Notes: generated by a model not told the origin, from the sequence alone. A DNA stretch of 55,336 nucleotides from Hyphomonas sp. (GCF_013823385.1 NZ_PNMA01000027.1:1-55336); one strand, 5' to 3'; positions 34,117 through 44,181 are shown, counted from the stretch's first letter. Numbers and translations: made by a program.

Positions 34117-34322
34117 TGGAAGAAGTGCTCCGCACGAACGATCCGGTGAAGCTGTCCTATGCCCAGCACCTGCTCGCAGAGGCGGGCATAGAGGGCTTTG
34201 TGGCCGACCAGCATATTTCGGCGGTCGAGGGCAATATCGGCGCATTTCCGCGCAGGCTGATGGTTAAGAGTGAAGACAAGCTGCGCGCCGATGTGCTGCT
34301 CGCCGAGTTGCGCCAGGAATAG
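34116..34322 (+). CDS. DUF2007-type small protein
   Basis: The 68-residue protein has the pattern MEEVLRTNDPVKLSYAQHLLAEAGIEGFVADQH...RLMVKSEDKLRADVLL, as in DUF2007 proteins (a ferredoxin-like signalling-type domain of unknown role). Its ATG shares one base with the lipoprotein stop, so it is translationally coupled. Confidence 0.75.
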   Translation: MEEVLRTNDPVKLSYAQHLLAEAGIEGFVADQHISAVEGNIGAFPRRLMVKSEDKLRADVLLAELRQE

Positions 34323-34413
34323 GGCCCTGTTTTTCCTTCCCTTGCGTCGGACTTGAACCGCGCGCCAAAGTCCTCAAGAGAAAATTCTGTATTTAACTAG
34401 GGGTGTAGCGCGG

Positions 34414-35448
34414 ATGGCCGAACCTCTTATACCATCGGCAGGCGTCCGGGCCTGGCCGGGACACTTCGGAGCGGACGGGATCACGCCTATGCACCAGCTT
34501 GAACCGGCGGGCAGGTATTCGCCCTATCATGTCTTCACGGCCGCCGAATGGGCGCAGTTCCGGGCCGATACGCCCCTGACGCTCACCGAGGATGAGGTCC
34601 GCCGTCTCTCCTCCCTCTATGATCCGGTCGATCTGGACGAGGTGCGCCGCATCTATCTGGCGCTCTCCCGGCTCCTCTCGGCGCATGTCGAAACGGTGCA
34701 GCGCCTCTTCCACCAGCGCCGGGCCTTCTTCAGCACGCCGGATGCGGCGCCCTCGCCCTTCATCATCGGCATGGCCGGCTCGGTCTCGGCCGGCAAATCA
34801 ACCACCGCCCGTATCCTCAAGGAGCTGCTGGGCCGCTGGCCCGCCAGCCCGAAGGTCGATCTCGTCACCACTGACGGTTTTCTCTATCCCAACGCGGTGC
34901 TGCAGGCGCAGGGGCTGATGCAGCGCAAGGGCTTCCCGGAAAGCTATGATGTCGGCGCGCTCCTGCGCTTCCTCTCCACCATCAAGTCGGGCGAGCGCAA
35001 TGTCCGCGCGCCGGTCTATTCCCACATGACCTATGACGTGATCCCCGGCGAATATGTCACCATCGACCGGCCCGATATCCTCATCTTCGAGGGCCTGAAC
35101 GTCCTGCAGACGCGCGACCTGCCGCGCGATGGCAAGATCGTGCCTTTCCTCTCGGATTTCTTCGACTTCTCGATCTATATCGACGCCGATGAGGAATTGC
35201 TGCGGGAATGGTATATCGCCCGCTTCATGCGGCTGCGGGAGACAGCCTTCCGCAGCCCGGAATCCTATTTCCACCGCTATTCCACCTTCTCCGAAGCCGA
35301 AGCCCTGCAAACCGCCATCGGCCTCTGGGAGAATATCAACCTGAAAAACCTGCACGAGAATATCCTGCCCACCCGTCCGCGCGCCGATCTCATCCTGCGC
35401 AAGGGGGCTGACCATCTCGTCAGCGAAGTCGCCCTGAGGCGGCTATGA
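34414..35448 (+). CDS. coaA: Pantothenate kinase, type I
   Basis: The 344-residue enzyme is close to bacterial type I CoaA throughout: the P-loop [35 protein letters not shown] [24 protein letters not shown] and [11 protein letters not shown]. It phosphorylates pantothenate, the first step of CoA synthesis, and the family is inhibited by CoA. ATG 34414 has AGGGG about 10 bases upstream; ATG 34489 would give a 319-residue protein, nearer the E. coli length. Its stop overlaps the next ATG by four bases. Confidence 0.93.
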   Translation: MAEPLIPSAGVRAWPGHFGADGITPMHQLEPAGRYSPYHVFTAAEWAQFRADTPLTLTEDEVRRLSSLYDPVDLDEVRRIYLALSRLLSAHVETVQRLFHQRRAFFSTPDAAPSPFIIGMAGSVSAGKSTTARILKELLGRWPASPKVDLVTTDGFLYPNAVLQAQGLMQRKGFPESYDVGALLRFLSTIKSGERNVRAPVYSHMTYDVIPGEYVTIDRPDILIFEGLNVLQTRDLPRDGKIVPFLSDFFDFSIYIDADEELLREWYIARFMRLRETAFRSPESYFHRYSTFSEAEALQTAIGLWENINLKNLHENILPTRPRADLILRKGADHLVSEVALRRL

Positions 35449-36197
35449 CCGCGCCGGAGGAGCCGGAAGAAGAGACCACCGAAGACACGGTCTATCAGGG
35501 CCGGGTCCGCCTGGTTCAGCCGGTGAAGGGTTTCCGCACGGGCTTCGATTCCCTTCTCCTGGCGGCGGCCCTGCCGGTGTTGGACAAGGGCGAGGCGCTG
35601 GAGCTTGGTTGCGGGTGTGGCGGGGCGCTGCTCCCGGCGGCCTGGAGGATGCCGGGGGTGTCCTTCATTGGTCTCGAATTGTCCGAAACTGTCACCCGGA
35701 TGTCCAGGCGTGGCGCTATCCTGAACGGGTTTGACCCCCGCGTGACCATCGAAAATACCGAAGCATCAGAATGGGTTAAGCCCCATGAGAACCGCTTCGA
35801 CCTGGTCTTCGCCAACCCGCCCTATTTTGAACCCGGCAAGATTTCCGAGCCAGGGGAGGGCAAGGCCGCCGCCTATATCGAAACCCTATCTCTGGAAGCG
35901 TGGATAAAGGCGATGCTCCACGCGGCCAAACCCCGCGCCCCGGTCATCCTTGTCCACCGCGCTGCCGAGCTTGCCCGCATCCTCGCCCAGCTTGACCGCC
36001 AGGCCGGCGAGATCACCGTGCTGCCCGTGGCCTCCAAGGCGGGCGAGCCCGCCCGCCGCGTGCTGGTGCGCGGCCGCAAGGGCCTGAAGCGCGGCCCGCT
36101 CACCCTGCTGCCGCCCCTGATCACCCATACCGATGACGGCAGCGCCCGCACCCCCGCCGCGCAGGCCATCATCGAAGGCTATCCCCTGGCCTGGTAG
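35445..36197 (+). CDS. TrmN6-like small methyltransferase
   Basis: The 250-residue class I SAM methylase has motif [19 protein letters not shown] and the N6-adenine-type catalytic motif NPPYFEPG. This fits tRNA1(Val) A37-N6 methyltransferases (TrmN6/YfiC). Residues about 77-90 ([12 protein letters not shown]) are encoded by a TGTCC repeat and replace the usual sequence after motif II. It is coupled to coaA by an ATGA overlap. Confidence 0.8.
   Translation: MTAPEEPEEETTEDTVYQGRVRLVQPVKGFRTGFDSLLLAAALPVLDKGEALELGCGCGGALLPAAWRMPGVSFIGLELSETVTRMSRRGAILNGFDPRVTIENTEASEWVKPHENRFDLVFANPPYFEPGKISEPGEGKAAAYIETLSLEAWIKAMLHAAKPRAPVILVHRAAELARILAQLDRQAGEITVLPVASKAGEPARRVLVRGRKGLKRGPLTLLPPLITHTDDGSARTPAAQAIIEGYPLAW
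35680..35710 (+). repeat. TGTCC decamer repeat, copy B (inside the TrmN6-like gene)
   Basis: TGTCC occurs at 35680 and 35701, with TGTCA at 35690, at spacings of 10 and 11. It aligns with copy A if the second unit of copy A is removed. A further TGTCC lies at 35659. Confidence 0.5.
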
Positions 36198-36275
36198 CGG
36201 CGATTAACCCTTGAACCCTGCGGAAAAGCCCGCAAACTGAAGCTGACGGCAATCTGACGTCGGGAGGCCCGGCCC

Positions 36276-36389
36276 ATGTTCACTCTTCTCTTCTTTGCCA
36301 GCCTGGCGCTTGGCCTGTTCATCGCCATCTACGGCGCCTTCGGCACGCGCGACCATAACGGTTCCGGCAAGAAGAAAGGCTGGTGGTAG
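36276..36389 (+). CDS. 37-residue membrane protein before glyQ
   Basis: ATG 36276 to TAG 36389. GGGAGG lies 8 bases before the ATG. The product is one hydrophobic helix (TLLFFASLALGLFIAIYGAF) followed by a basic, aromatic end (RDHNG then GKKKGWW), so it is likely an inner-membrane protein with its tail in the cytoplasm. No family is recognised. It is too short for the usual length filters. It lies between the methylase and glyQ on the same strand. Confidence 0.6.
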   Translation: MFTLLFFASLALGLFIAIYGAFGTRDHNGSGKKKGWW

Positions 36390-36460
36390 GCCAGCCCCCG
36401 GTTGCGAACCCGCCCGGTCAGCGCTAGGTGCGAGCGTGTACCAAATGCCGGGATGTCTGC

Positions 36461-37348
36461 ATGTCTGCCCCCAAAGCCCACGCCAAGCCCAAATCCTTCC
36501 AGGACCTGATCCTGACGCTCCAGGCCTATTGGGGCGCGCAAGGCTGCGCGATCCTTCAGCCCTATGACATGGAAGTCGGCGCCGGCACGCTGCATCCGGC
36601 CACCGTCCTGCGCGCCCTCGGGCCCAAGAACTGGCGCGCCGCCTATGTTCAGCCCAGCCGCCGCCCCAAGGATGGCCGCTATGGCGAAAACCCCAACCGG
36701 CTTGGCCATTACTACCAGTATCAGGTCATCCTGAAGCCCAACCCCCCAAACCTTCAGGACCTCTACCTCGAAAGCCTTTACCGCATCGGCATTGACCCCA
36801 CCGTCCATGACATCCGCTTCGTGGAAGACGACTGGGAAAACCCCACCGTCGGCGCCTGGGGTCTTGGCTGGGAAGTCTGGTGCGACGGGATGGAAGTCAG
36901 CCAGTACACCTATTTTCAGCAGGTCGGCGGCCTCGACGTGTTCCCGGTCTCCGGCGAGCTGACCTACGGCCTCGAACGCCTCGCCATGTACGTTTTCGGC
37001 GTCGATAATGTCTACGATCTGCCCTTCAACGACCCGGATTCGGCCGTCCCGCTGACCTATGGCGACGTTTTCCTTGAAAACGAGCGCCAGCAGAGCGCCT
37101 TCAACTTCGAGCATTCCGATGTCGAGATGCTGAAGCGCTGGTTTGCCGATTGCGAAAGCCAGTCGGTTGCCCTGCGTGAGGCCGGCAAACCGCTGCCCGC
37201 CTATGACTACGCCCTGAAGGCCTCGCACACCTTCAACCTGATCGACGCCCGCGGCGCCATCAGCCCCACCGAGCGCCAGGCCTATATCGCCCGCGTGCGA
37301 GACCTTGCCCGCGGCGCCGCCGCCCAATGGGCCGAGCAGCAGGCATAA
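36461..37348 (+). CDS. glyQ: Glycine-tRNA ligase alpha subunit
   Basis: The 295-residue protein matches GlyQ along its length: [64 protein letters not shown] and [13 protein letters not shown]. It forms the active site for glycine activation in the alpha2beta2 synthetase. I chose ATG 36461; a GTG at 36428 is in frame but has no conserved sequence. glyS lies 1.6 kb downstream with two other genes between. Confidence 0.94.
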   Translation: MSAPKAHAKPKSFQDLILTLQAYWGAQGCAILQPYDMEVGAGTLHPATVLRALGPKNWRAAYVQPSRRPKDGRYGENPNRLGHYYQYQVILKPNPPNLQDLYLESLYRIGIDPTVHDIRFVEDDWENPTVGAWGLGWEVWCDGMEVSQYTYFQQVGGLDVFPVSGELTYGLERLAMYVFGVDNVYDLPFNDPDSAVPLTYGDVFLENERQQSAFNFEHSDVEMLKRWFADCESQSVALREAGKPLPAYDYALKASHTFNLIDARGAISPTERQAYIARVRDLARGAAAQWAEQQA

Positions 37349-37406
37349 CAGCTTCTGGTGAACGGATCTCAGGCTCAGGCGTTAACAGCGCCAGAGGAGA
37401 TTTCCG

Positions 37407-37940
37407 ATGAAACCATTTTACGCCCTATTAGCGCTGACGCTGGCGGCCTCTGCCGCCGCCTGCAAGCCTTCCCCCCAAACGGAAAGCGTAAGTGCTGGGA
37501 CGCCGGAGGCGGTGGCTTCCCACTCTCCGGCGGTGGGGGCAGCCACTCAAACTCTGCCAGAGGGCGAGCCGGGCGGCGAAGACACTCTGGCGCTCACCCC
37601 ATTTGAGCCCACCACCGTGGAAATCTATTGCCGCTTCCAGCGCCAGGCCGAAAACGGGGAACTGGGCGGCGCGCTGTTCATCACGGAAATTGCCGGTGTT
37701 CCAGCCCCTGCGGCCATCGGCCTGGAAGGGCAGGCGGTCCGCCTGGAGGAGGTCTCCAAGACGGAACAGGACGGCGCCGCCATCTGGACCTACCGCAATG
37801 AAGAGCGGCCGGTGGAAGTCCAGCTGACGCTGACGGAAACGGATGAAGGCTTCGAATACCGCGCCTATGAGGGCACAATCCGGATCATGGACCCCGTACA
37901 GGGGGACATCATCCCCATCGAAGGCACCTGCGGGGTCTGA
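37407..37940 (+). CDS. Small lipoprotein between glyQ and glyS
   Basis: The 177-residue protein has a signal ending at a lipobox (ASAAAC), a low-complexity spacer to about residue 70, and a beta-rich core (VEIYCRFQRQAENGELGG...ALFITEIAG...AIWTYRNEERPVEVQLTLTE). I do not recognise its family. AGAGGAGA precedes the ATG. It converges on the DUF3047 gene. Confidence 0.6.
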   Translation: MKPFYALLALTLAASAAACKPSPQTESVSAGTPEAVASHSPAVGAATQTLPEGEPGGEDTLALTPFEPTTVEIYCRFQRQAENGELGGALFITEIAGVPAPAAIGLEGQAVRLEEVSKTEQDGAAIWTYRNEERPVEVQLTLTETDEGFEYRAYEGTIRIMDPVQGDIIPIEGTCGV

Positions 37941-37953
37941 TCGGACCGCCGCC

Positions 37954-38673
37954 TCAGTACATGAGCAGGCGGCATTCTCCAAACTGAACCGGGCTGATGC
38001 GGGCACGGGCGACACTGCCTGAGCCTTCCGCGTCGCTCATCACGGCAATGCTGGTGACGTGCACGGGCTTCTCGCCCGTTGCGGCGAAGATATCGGCGAT
38101 CAGGTTGCGCGATTCCAAAACCAGTTTGCCCGTGGGGTTTGGTCCCTGTTGCAGGGCCATGAGCTTGTTGCTCGACCAGGGGCTGGTCCAGATCGCCCCG
38201 CGGGGATGATCGTTCGACCAGACATAGTTGAAGCCAAAGGTCTGGCCGGTTTCCAGAATTCCGAAAACATAGAGACGGATCGCGAAATCATCCCCGGCGA
38301 GGCTGTCCTCCGGCTCTTTGAGCGTGGGCAGCGTGTCGGCGCTCCAGCTCCAGTTCAGGCAGGAGGACTCTTCTGTGTCCAGCGTGGCGTTCACGCCGTG
38401 GCTGATCCAGCTGGCGGTGCCGTCGGCATAGGTCGTCAGGATGCTACCCTCAGGCGTGCTTACAACCTCGTACTTCGTTTCATAATGGAAGTAGCGCGGC
38501 CGCCAGCCAAACGGGATCGGATAGGACGGTCTCCAGTCGGTGTCGACGAAGGGGGGGCGCTGGCCGGGTTTGTGGGAAGGAGGCGCGCGCTGGTCCCGCG
38601 GGGGTGGCTCTGCCATCGCGGCGCTGCCAGCCATCAGCAGGCCGGCGAGAAGGAAAAGGATTTTGGAGATCAT
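37954..38673 (-). CDS. Secreted DUF3047 protein
   Basis: The 239-residue protein has a signal peptide cut near AMAEPP, a Pro-rich linker, then the DUF3047 pattern CLNWSWSADTLPTL, AGDDFAIRLYVFG, FNYVWSNDHPRGAIW and SRNLIADIF with IAVMSDAEGSG. The domain has a jelly-roll-like predicted fold and no known function. It is divergent from glyS; the 248 bases between hold their promoters. Confidence 0.75.
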   Translation of the reverse strand: MISKILFLLAGLLMAGSAAMAEPPPRDQRAPPSHKPGQRPPFVDTDWRPSYPIPFGWRPRYFHYETKYEVVSTPEGSILTTYADGTASWISHGVNATLDTEESSCLNWSWSADTLPTLKEPEDSLAGDDFAIRLYVFGILETGQTFGFNYVWSNDHPRGAIWTSPWSSNKLMALQQGPNPTGKLVLESRNLIADIFAATGEKPVHVTSIAVMSDAEGSGSVARARISPVQFGECRLLMY

Positions 38674-38921
38674 TCGCCTTTGCTTTCGCTTCTCCTCTCA
38701 CATTAGCGCGTGCTCGCTCCGGTTTCCATGGCTGCAATCTTGAATGTTTTGTGAGCGGGGCTGAGGGTGAGCCGCGGGGCCGCTGTATTCTCGCCTCACA
38801 TCGAAGGCAGCTGCTGGGTCTGAGGCGCACGCCGCTGCGCAATCCATAGCCCCGCCCGCTTGACCCCGCCGTCTGTAGCTGTAAGCCGTGCCCACCCCCA
38901 TTTCCGGCGATTGCAGGGCCC

Positions 38922-41231
38922 ATGTCCGAACTTCTGATCGAACTCTTCTCCGAAGAAATCCCCGCGCGCATGCAGGCAAAGGCCGAGGCTGACCTGCTTG
39001 CCGCGCTCACGGCCAAGCTGAAAGAGGCGGGCCTCGCCTGGAAGAAGGCTTTTGCCGTTTCCGGCCCGCGCCGCCTGACGGCTGTGGTCGAGGGGCTGGA
39101 CGCGCGCTCTGCCGATGTGCGCGAAGAGAAGAAAGGCCCCAAGGTCGGCGCGCCGGAACAGGCGATTGCCGGCTTCCTGCGCGGGGCGGGCCTCAAGGAC
39201 ATCAGCGAAGCGGAAATCGTCTCCGATCCCAAGAAAGGCGATTTCTACGTTGCCTATCTCACCACGCCGGGCCGCGATGCCACAGATGTGATCGCCGAGG
39301 CTGTGCCCGCCATCATCCGGGATTTCCACTGGCCGAAATCCATGCGCTGGGGCACCGGCGAGCTCCGCTGGGTGCGCCCGCTGCAGGGCATCGTCTGCGT
39401 GCTTGATGGCAAAGTCATTCCGTTTGAAGTCGGCGGCATCGCCAGCGGCAGCACCACCGAAGGCCACCGCGTGCATGGCCGCGGCCCCTACACAGTTACG
39501 GGGTGGACGGATTATAAAGCGCAGCTGGAAGGGAAGGGCCAGATCGTCCTCTCCCGCGATGATCGCCGCGCGGCCATCCTCAAGGGCATCGAAGGGGTCT
39601 GCGCCAAAGCGGGCCTGCAATGGATCGAAGACAAGGGCCTGCTCGAGGAGGTCGTCGGCCTTGCCGAACATCCCGTGGTCGTCCTTGGGCAGATGGACCC
39701 GGCCTTCCTCGGCCTGCCGCCCGAAGTCATCACCCTCTCGATGCGCACGCACCAGAAATACTTCGCGGCCAATGACGCAAAGACCGGCAAGCTCGCGCCA
39801 AATTTCATCGTCGTCGCAAACATCGCCGCAACCGATGGCGGCAAGAAGATCGCTGAAGGCAATGCCCGCGTGCTCTCGGCCCGGCTGTCAGACGCCCGCT
39901 TCTTCTGGGAGAAGGACAAGGCCACCCCGCTGGAAGTGATGGGCGAAAAGCTGAACACCATCGCCTTCAAGGAAGAGCTCGGCAGTCTGGGTGATAAGGT
40001 AGAACGCGTCGCCGCGCTCGCTCGTGAACTCGCGCCGAAAGTAGGCGCTGAGCCCGATCTCGCCGAACGCGCTGCGCGTCTCGCGAAAGCAGACCTCGTC
40101 TCCGAAATGGTCGGTGAGTTCCCGGAGCTGCAAGGCGTCATGGGCCGCTACTACGCGCTCGCCGCCGGCGAAGACGCCCGCGTCGCTGACGCCATCCGCG
40201 ACCATTACAAACCGCAAGGCCCTAGCGACTCCGTGCCCACAGACCCGATCTCCATCGCTGTGGCGCTGGCCGACAAGCTCGATACGCTGGTGGGCTTCTG
40301 GGCGATTGATGAAAAGCCCACGGGGTCGAAAGACCCCTTCGCGCTGCGGCGTGCTGCGCTCGGCGCAGCTAGGGTAATAATAGAAAATGAAGTCAGGACT
40401 GGGCTCGGTGCGATCCCAGCGATTGTAATGCTAAAATTTGCAGAACAATGTTTCCGGCATGGCAGAGCTGCGTACGCATACGAGTATCCAGAAGATATGG
40501 AACCTAAAGGTGGTGTATCGCTACTGAATTACACGGAGCGCTGGGAACACGATGATGACGACTATGAAAACGAAATGCTTCGGATCATCGCCGAAGATGG
40601 TTTTTACCTAGTCGAGTTTGACAAAGCGTATGATTATGAAAGCGGATGGGGCCAACTCAAGTCCGACGGCCCTCCGGAGATTTTAGGTTACGGAGAATTT
40701 GGGCCTGACCTCCTCTCCTTCTTCGCCGACCGCCTCAAGCAAGTCCTCCGCGATCAGGGCAAGCGCCACGACCTGATCGACGCGGTCTTCGCCCTCGGCG
40801 AGGATGACCTCGTGCTCATCGTCAAGCGCGTCGAGGCGCTCGCCGCCTTTCTCGCCACAGAGGATGGGGCAACGCTGCTCGCGGGCTATCGCCGCGCCGC
40901 CAATATTCTCAAGGCCGAAGAGAAGAAGGGCGCTCTGCCGGAAGGGCTGACGGTCAATCCCGCCCTCATCGCCAAAGGCCCCGCCGAGGAGCAGGCACTC
41001 TGGAAAGCGCTGGAAGCGGCCGAGGCAAAACTCGAAGCGCCCCTCAAGGCGGAGGACTTTGCCGGCGCGATGAGCGTGCTCTCCGGCCTGCGTGGCCCGG
41101 TGGACGCCTTCTTTGAAGCCGTGATGGTCAACGATTCGGACGCAAAAGTGCGGGAAAACCGGCTCGCCCTGCTGCTGGCGGTGCGCGGCGCGCTCCACAA
41201 GGTGGCCGATTTCTCGAAAATCGAGGGTTGA
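38922..41231 (+). CDS. glyS: Glycine-tRNA ligase beta subunit, with an AT-rich internal insertion
   Basis: The 769-residue protein matches GlyS at both ends: ELLIELFSEEIPARMQ, SMRWGTGELRWVRPL, PPEVITLSMRTHQKYF, SKDPFALRRAALG, then DLLSFFADRLKQVLRDQGKRHDLIDAVF and YRRAANILKAEEKKG. GlyS is usually near 690-710 residues. Between RRAALGAARVIIEN and FADRLK about 110 residues replace the usual short linker, and this DNA is clearly more AT-rich than the rest. The reading frame is intact. The beta subunit binds the tRNA(Gly) body; whether the insertion alters this is unknown. Confidence 0.92.
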   Translation: MSELLIELFSEEIPARMQAKAEADLLAALTAKLKEAGLAWKKAFAVSGPRRLTAVVEGLDARSADVREEKKGPKVGAPEQAIAGFLRGAGLKDISEAEIVSDPKKGDFYVAYLTTPGRDATDVIAEAVPAIIRDFHWPKSMRWGTGELRWVRPLQGIVCVLDGKVIPFEVGGIASGSTTEGHRVHGRGPYTVTGWTDYKAQLEGKGQIVLSRDDRRAAILKGIEGVCAKAGLQWIEDKGLLEEVVGLAEHPVVVLGQMDPAFLGLPPEVITLSMRTHQKYFAANDAKTGKLAPNFIVVANIAATDGGKKIAEGNARVLSARLSDARFFWEKDKATPLEVMGEKLNTIAFKEELGSLGDKVERVAALARELAPKVGAEPDLAERAARLAKADLVSEMVGEFPELQGVMGRYYALAAGEDARVADAIRDHYKPQGPSDSVPTDPISIAVALADKLDTLVGFWAIDEKPTGSKDPFALRRAALGAARVIIENEVRTGLGAIPAIVMLKFAEQCFRHGRAAYAYEYPEDMEPKGGVSLLNYTERWEHDDDDYENEMLRIIAEDGFYLVEFDKAYDYESGWGQLKSDGPPEILGYGEFGPDLLSFFADRLKQVLRDQGKRHDLIDAVFALGEDDLVLIVKRVEALAAFLATEDGATLLAGYRRAANILKAEEKKGALPEGLTVNPALIAKGPAEEQALWKALEAAEAKLEAPLKAEDFAGAMSVLSGLRGPVDAFFEAVMVNDSDAKVRENRLALLLAVRGALHKVADFSKIEG
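40374..40705 (+). other. Compositionally foreign in-frame segment within glyS
   Basis: The segment begins at GTAATAATAGAAAATGAAGT and ends just before the conserved GACCTCCTCTCC. It encodes an acidic stretch with WEHDDDDYENEMLRIIAEDG and YDYESGWGQLKSDG. The codons (ATA, AGA, CTA, TTA) are rare in the surrounding gene. I see no intein motifs, repeats or stop codons. Confidence 0.7.
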
Positions 41232-41382
41232 GGCGGTCAGGGCAACCTTGTCACCTTGCGTCAAACCTTCGCGTGACCATTGCGTGACTGGCAATTGGCT
41301 CGCGCATGCAGCATAGGACTTGCAAGCTGGCCGCCAGGCTTGGGGGCCGGAAGATCAAAGCTGAACACGGGGAACGCTTCGT

Positions 41383-44100
41383 ATGAGCAACGCCGCAGTA
41401 AAAAACGCTGACGAAACATGGGTTTACGCTTTCGGAGGCGGAACCTCCGATGGCGATGCCTCGATGCGTAACCTGCTCGGGGGCAAAGGCGCAAACCTTG
41501 CCGAAATGGCAAAGCTGGGCCTGCCCGTGCCACCCGGCTTCACGATTTCAACGGCTGTCTGCGTTGCGTATTACGAAAATGCCCGCGCCTATCCCGCCAC
41601 GCTGGAGGCCCAGGTCGCCGCTGCGCTGGCAGACCTTGAAGCCAAGACCGGCAAGGGCTTTGGCGATCCGGCCAACCCGCTGCTCGTTTCGGTCCGCTCA
41701 GGCGCGCGCGCCTCGATGCCGGGCATGATGGACACGGTGCTGAACCTTGGCCTGAATGAGGAAGTCGCCGCCGGCCTCGCCGGCAAGGCAGGCGACCGCT
41801 TCGCCTATGACAGCTATCGCCGCTTCATCCAGATGTATTCCAACGTCGTCCTCGGCATGGGCCATGACGAGTTCGAGCACATCCTCGACGACTATAAGGA
41901 GCGTCAGGGTCTCGACCTCGACACCGATCTTTCGGCTGACAACTGGAAAGAAGTCATCGTCCGCTACAAGGCCGCCGTTGAGAAGGAACTCGGCCGCCCG
42001 TTCCCGGAAGATCCGCGCGAACAGCTCTGGGGCGCCATTTCCGCCGTCTTCAATTCCTGGATGTCCGATCGCGCGATCATCTATCGCAAGCTGAACGACA
42101 TTCCCGAAAGCTGGGGCACCGCCGTCAACGTCCAGTCCATGGTGTTTGGAAACCTCGGCGATACCTCCGCCACCGGCGTTGCCTTCACGCGCGACCCGTC
42201 CAACGGCTCGCCCATCTTCTATGGCGAATACCTGATCAATGCTCAGGGTGAAGACGTTGTGGCCGGCATCCGCACGCCCGCGCCGATCTCGCGGGAACGC
42301 GCCAACACGCTCGGCTCCTCCGATGCCCCGCTCGAAGAGGCGATGCCGGCGGTCTACAAACAGCTGATCGACGTCGCCGCGACGCTCGAGCGCCACTATA
42401 AGGACATGCAGGACATCGAGTTCACCGTCGAAGACGGCACGCTCTACATGCTCCAGACCCGCAACGGCAAACGCACCGCCGCTGCTGCCGTCAAGATTGC
42501 CGTGGATATGGTCCGCGAAGGTCTGATCACGGAAGAAGAGGCGCTCTTGCGCATCGACCCCACTGCGCTCGACCAGCTGCTGCACCCCCGCATCCCCAGC
42601 GATGACGAGAACAAGAAAGCCGGCAAGCCGAACTATGACGTCGCCTTCAAGGGCCTGCCTGCCAGCCCCGGCGCCGCCGTCGGCCGCGTCGTGTTCGATT
42701 CTGAAGAAGCCTTCACCCTCGCCGCAAAAGGGGAGGACGTGATCCTCGTCCGTGTCGAGACGAGCCCGGATGACATCAAGGGCATGCACGCCGCCCGCGC
42801 CATCGTCACCGCACGCGGCGGCATGACCAGCCACGCCGCTGTTGTGGCCCGCGGCATGGGCCGCCCCTGCGTCTGCGGCGCCTCCGACCTGCGCATCGAC
42901 ACCGCCAAGGGCGAGTTCACCGCCCGTGGCCGCACCTTCAAGAAGGGCGACATGATCACGGTGGACGGCGTCAATGGCCGCGTCATCGCCGGCGCGGTCG
43001 AACTTATCAATCCGGACCTGTCGGGTGATTTCGGCGAGCTGATGGGCTGGGCCGACAAGCGCCGTAAGCTGAAGGTTCGCGCCAATGCCGAAACCCCGCT
43101 GGATACGCGCACCGCTGTTGAATTCGGCGCCGAAGGCGTCGGCCTCTGCCGTACCGAACATATGTTCTTCGACGAAGACCGCATCCCGGCGGTTCGCACG
43201 ATGATCCTGTCGAACGATGAGGCAGGCCGCCGCGAAGCCCTCGCCAAGCTGCTGCCGATGCAGCGCTCGGACTTTGAGGAAATCTTCCGCATCCTGGGCG
43301 AGCGCCCGGCCACCATCCGCCTGCTTGATCCGCCGCTCCACGAATTCCTGCCGCATACGGATGAAGACATCGCCGGTGTTGCCAAGGCGTCGGGCCTCAG
43401 CGCCGAGGAACTGCGCCGCCGCGCGGCGGACCTGCACGAGTCCAACCCGATGCTCGGCCATCGCGGCTGCCGCCTCGGCATCACCTATCCTGAAATCTAC
43501 GAGATGCAGGCCCGCGCCATCTTCGAGGCCGCCGTGAACGTCTCGAACGAAGGCAAGTTCAAGCCTGTCCCCGAGGTGATGATCCCGTTGGTGGCCACCC
43601 ACCGCGAGCTCGACATCCTGAAAAAGCTCGTCGACGAGACCGCACAGAAGGTCTTCGCCGAAACCGGCGTCACGCTGGACTATATGGTCGGCACGATGAT
43701 CGAGCTGCCGCGCGCCGCGCTCGCGGCAGGGGAAATCGCTCAGGCCGCCGAATTCTTCTCCTTCGGCACCAATGATCTCACCCAGACAACGCTGGGCATT
43801 TCCCGTGATGACGCGGGCAAATTCCTGCCGGCCTATTCGGAGAAGGGCATCTACGAGAAAGACCCCTTCGTCACCCTGGATCAGGAAGGCGTGGGCGAAC
43901 TCGTTAAGATCGCGGCCGAGCGCGGGCGCAAGACGCGGGCCGGTATCAAGCTCGGCATCTGCGGCGAACATGGCGGCGACCCGGCCTCTGTGGAATTCTG
44001 CCACCGCGCCGGCCTCGATTACGTCTCCTGCTCGCCTTACCGGGTGCCGATTGCCCGTCTCGCGGCGGCACAGGCGGCCATCCGCGGGGCAAAAAAATAG
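41383..44100 (+). CDS. ppdK: Pyruvate, phosphate dikinase
   Basis: The 905-residue enzyme has the N-terminal ATP-grasp region (NLLGGKGANLAEMAKLGLPVPPGF), the phospho-His domain with His484 in GGMTSHAAVVARGMG, and the C-terminal PEP/pyruvate TIM barrel with the catalytic Cys883 in DYVSCSPYRVPIARLAAAQ. The length is normal. It interconverts pyruvate and PEP and can supply gluconeogenesis from acetate or lactate. No regulatory (PDRP) gene is visible beside it. GGGGAA lies about 8 bases before the ATG. Confidence 0.95.
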   Translation: MSNAAVKNADETWVYAFGGGTSDGDASMRNLLGGKGANLAEMAKLGLPVPPGFTISTAVCVAYYENARAYPATLEAQVAAALADLEAKTGKGFGDPANPLLVSVRSGARASMPGMMDTVLNLGLNEEVAAGLAGKAGDRFAYDSYRRFIQMYSNVVLGMGHDEFEHILDDYKERQGLDLDTDLSADNWKEVIVRYKAAVEKELGRPFPEDPREQLWGAISAVFNSWMSDRAIIYRKLNDIPESWGTAVNVQSMVFGNLGDTSATGVAFTRDPSNGSPIFYGEYLINAQGEDVVAGIRTPAPISRERANTLGSSDAPLEEAMPAVYKQLIDVAATLERHYKDMQDIEFTVEDGTLYMLQTRNGKRTAAAAVKIAVDMVREGLITEEEALLRIDPTALDQLLHPRIPSDDENKKAGKPNYDVAFKGLPASPGAAVGRVVFDSEEAFTLAAKGEDVILVRVETSPDDIKGMHAARAIVTARGGMTSHAAVVARGMGRPCVCGASDLRIDTAKGEFTARGRTFKKGDMITVDGVNGRVIAGAVELINPDLSGDFGELMGWADKRRKLKVRANAETPLDTRTAVEFGAEGVGLCRTEHMFFDEDRIPAVRTMILSNDEAGRREALAKLLPMQRSDFEEIFRILGERPATIRLLDPPLHEFLPHTDEDIAGVAKASGLSAEELRRRAADLHESNPMLGHRGCRLGITYPEIYEMQARAIFEAAVNVSNEGKFKPVPEVMIPLVATHRELDILKKLVDETAQKVFAETGVTLDYMVGTMIELPRAALAAGEIAQAAEFFSFGTNDLTQTTLGISRDDAGKFLPAYSEKGIYEKDPFVTLDQEGVGELVKIAAERGRKTRAGIKLGICGEHGGDPASVEFCHRAGLDYVSCSPYRVPIARLAAAQAAIRGAKK

Positions 44101-44181
44101 CGGTTTTGGGCGGTTCGGCCCAAAAGCCGGACTGCCTTGAACGTTGCATTTCTGCAACAACTTGACATTTGATACACAGGG

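Noticed and set aside
40374..40705. Intein or frameshift as explanation of the glyS insertion
   Set aside because: No splicing motifs (N-terminal Cys/Ser block, HN-Cys end) are seen, and the frame is continuous.
41698..44160. 820-codon minus-strand open frame opposite ppdK
   Set aside because: Antisense shadow of a well-conserved enzyme gene.
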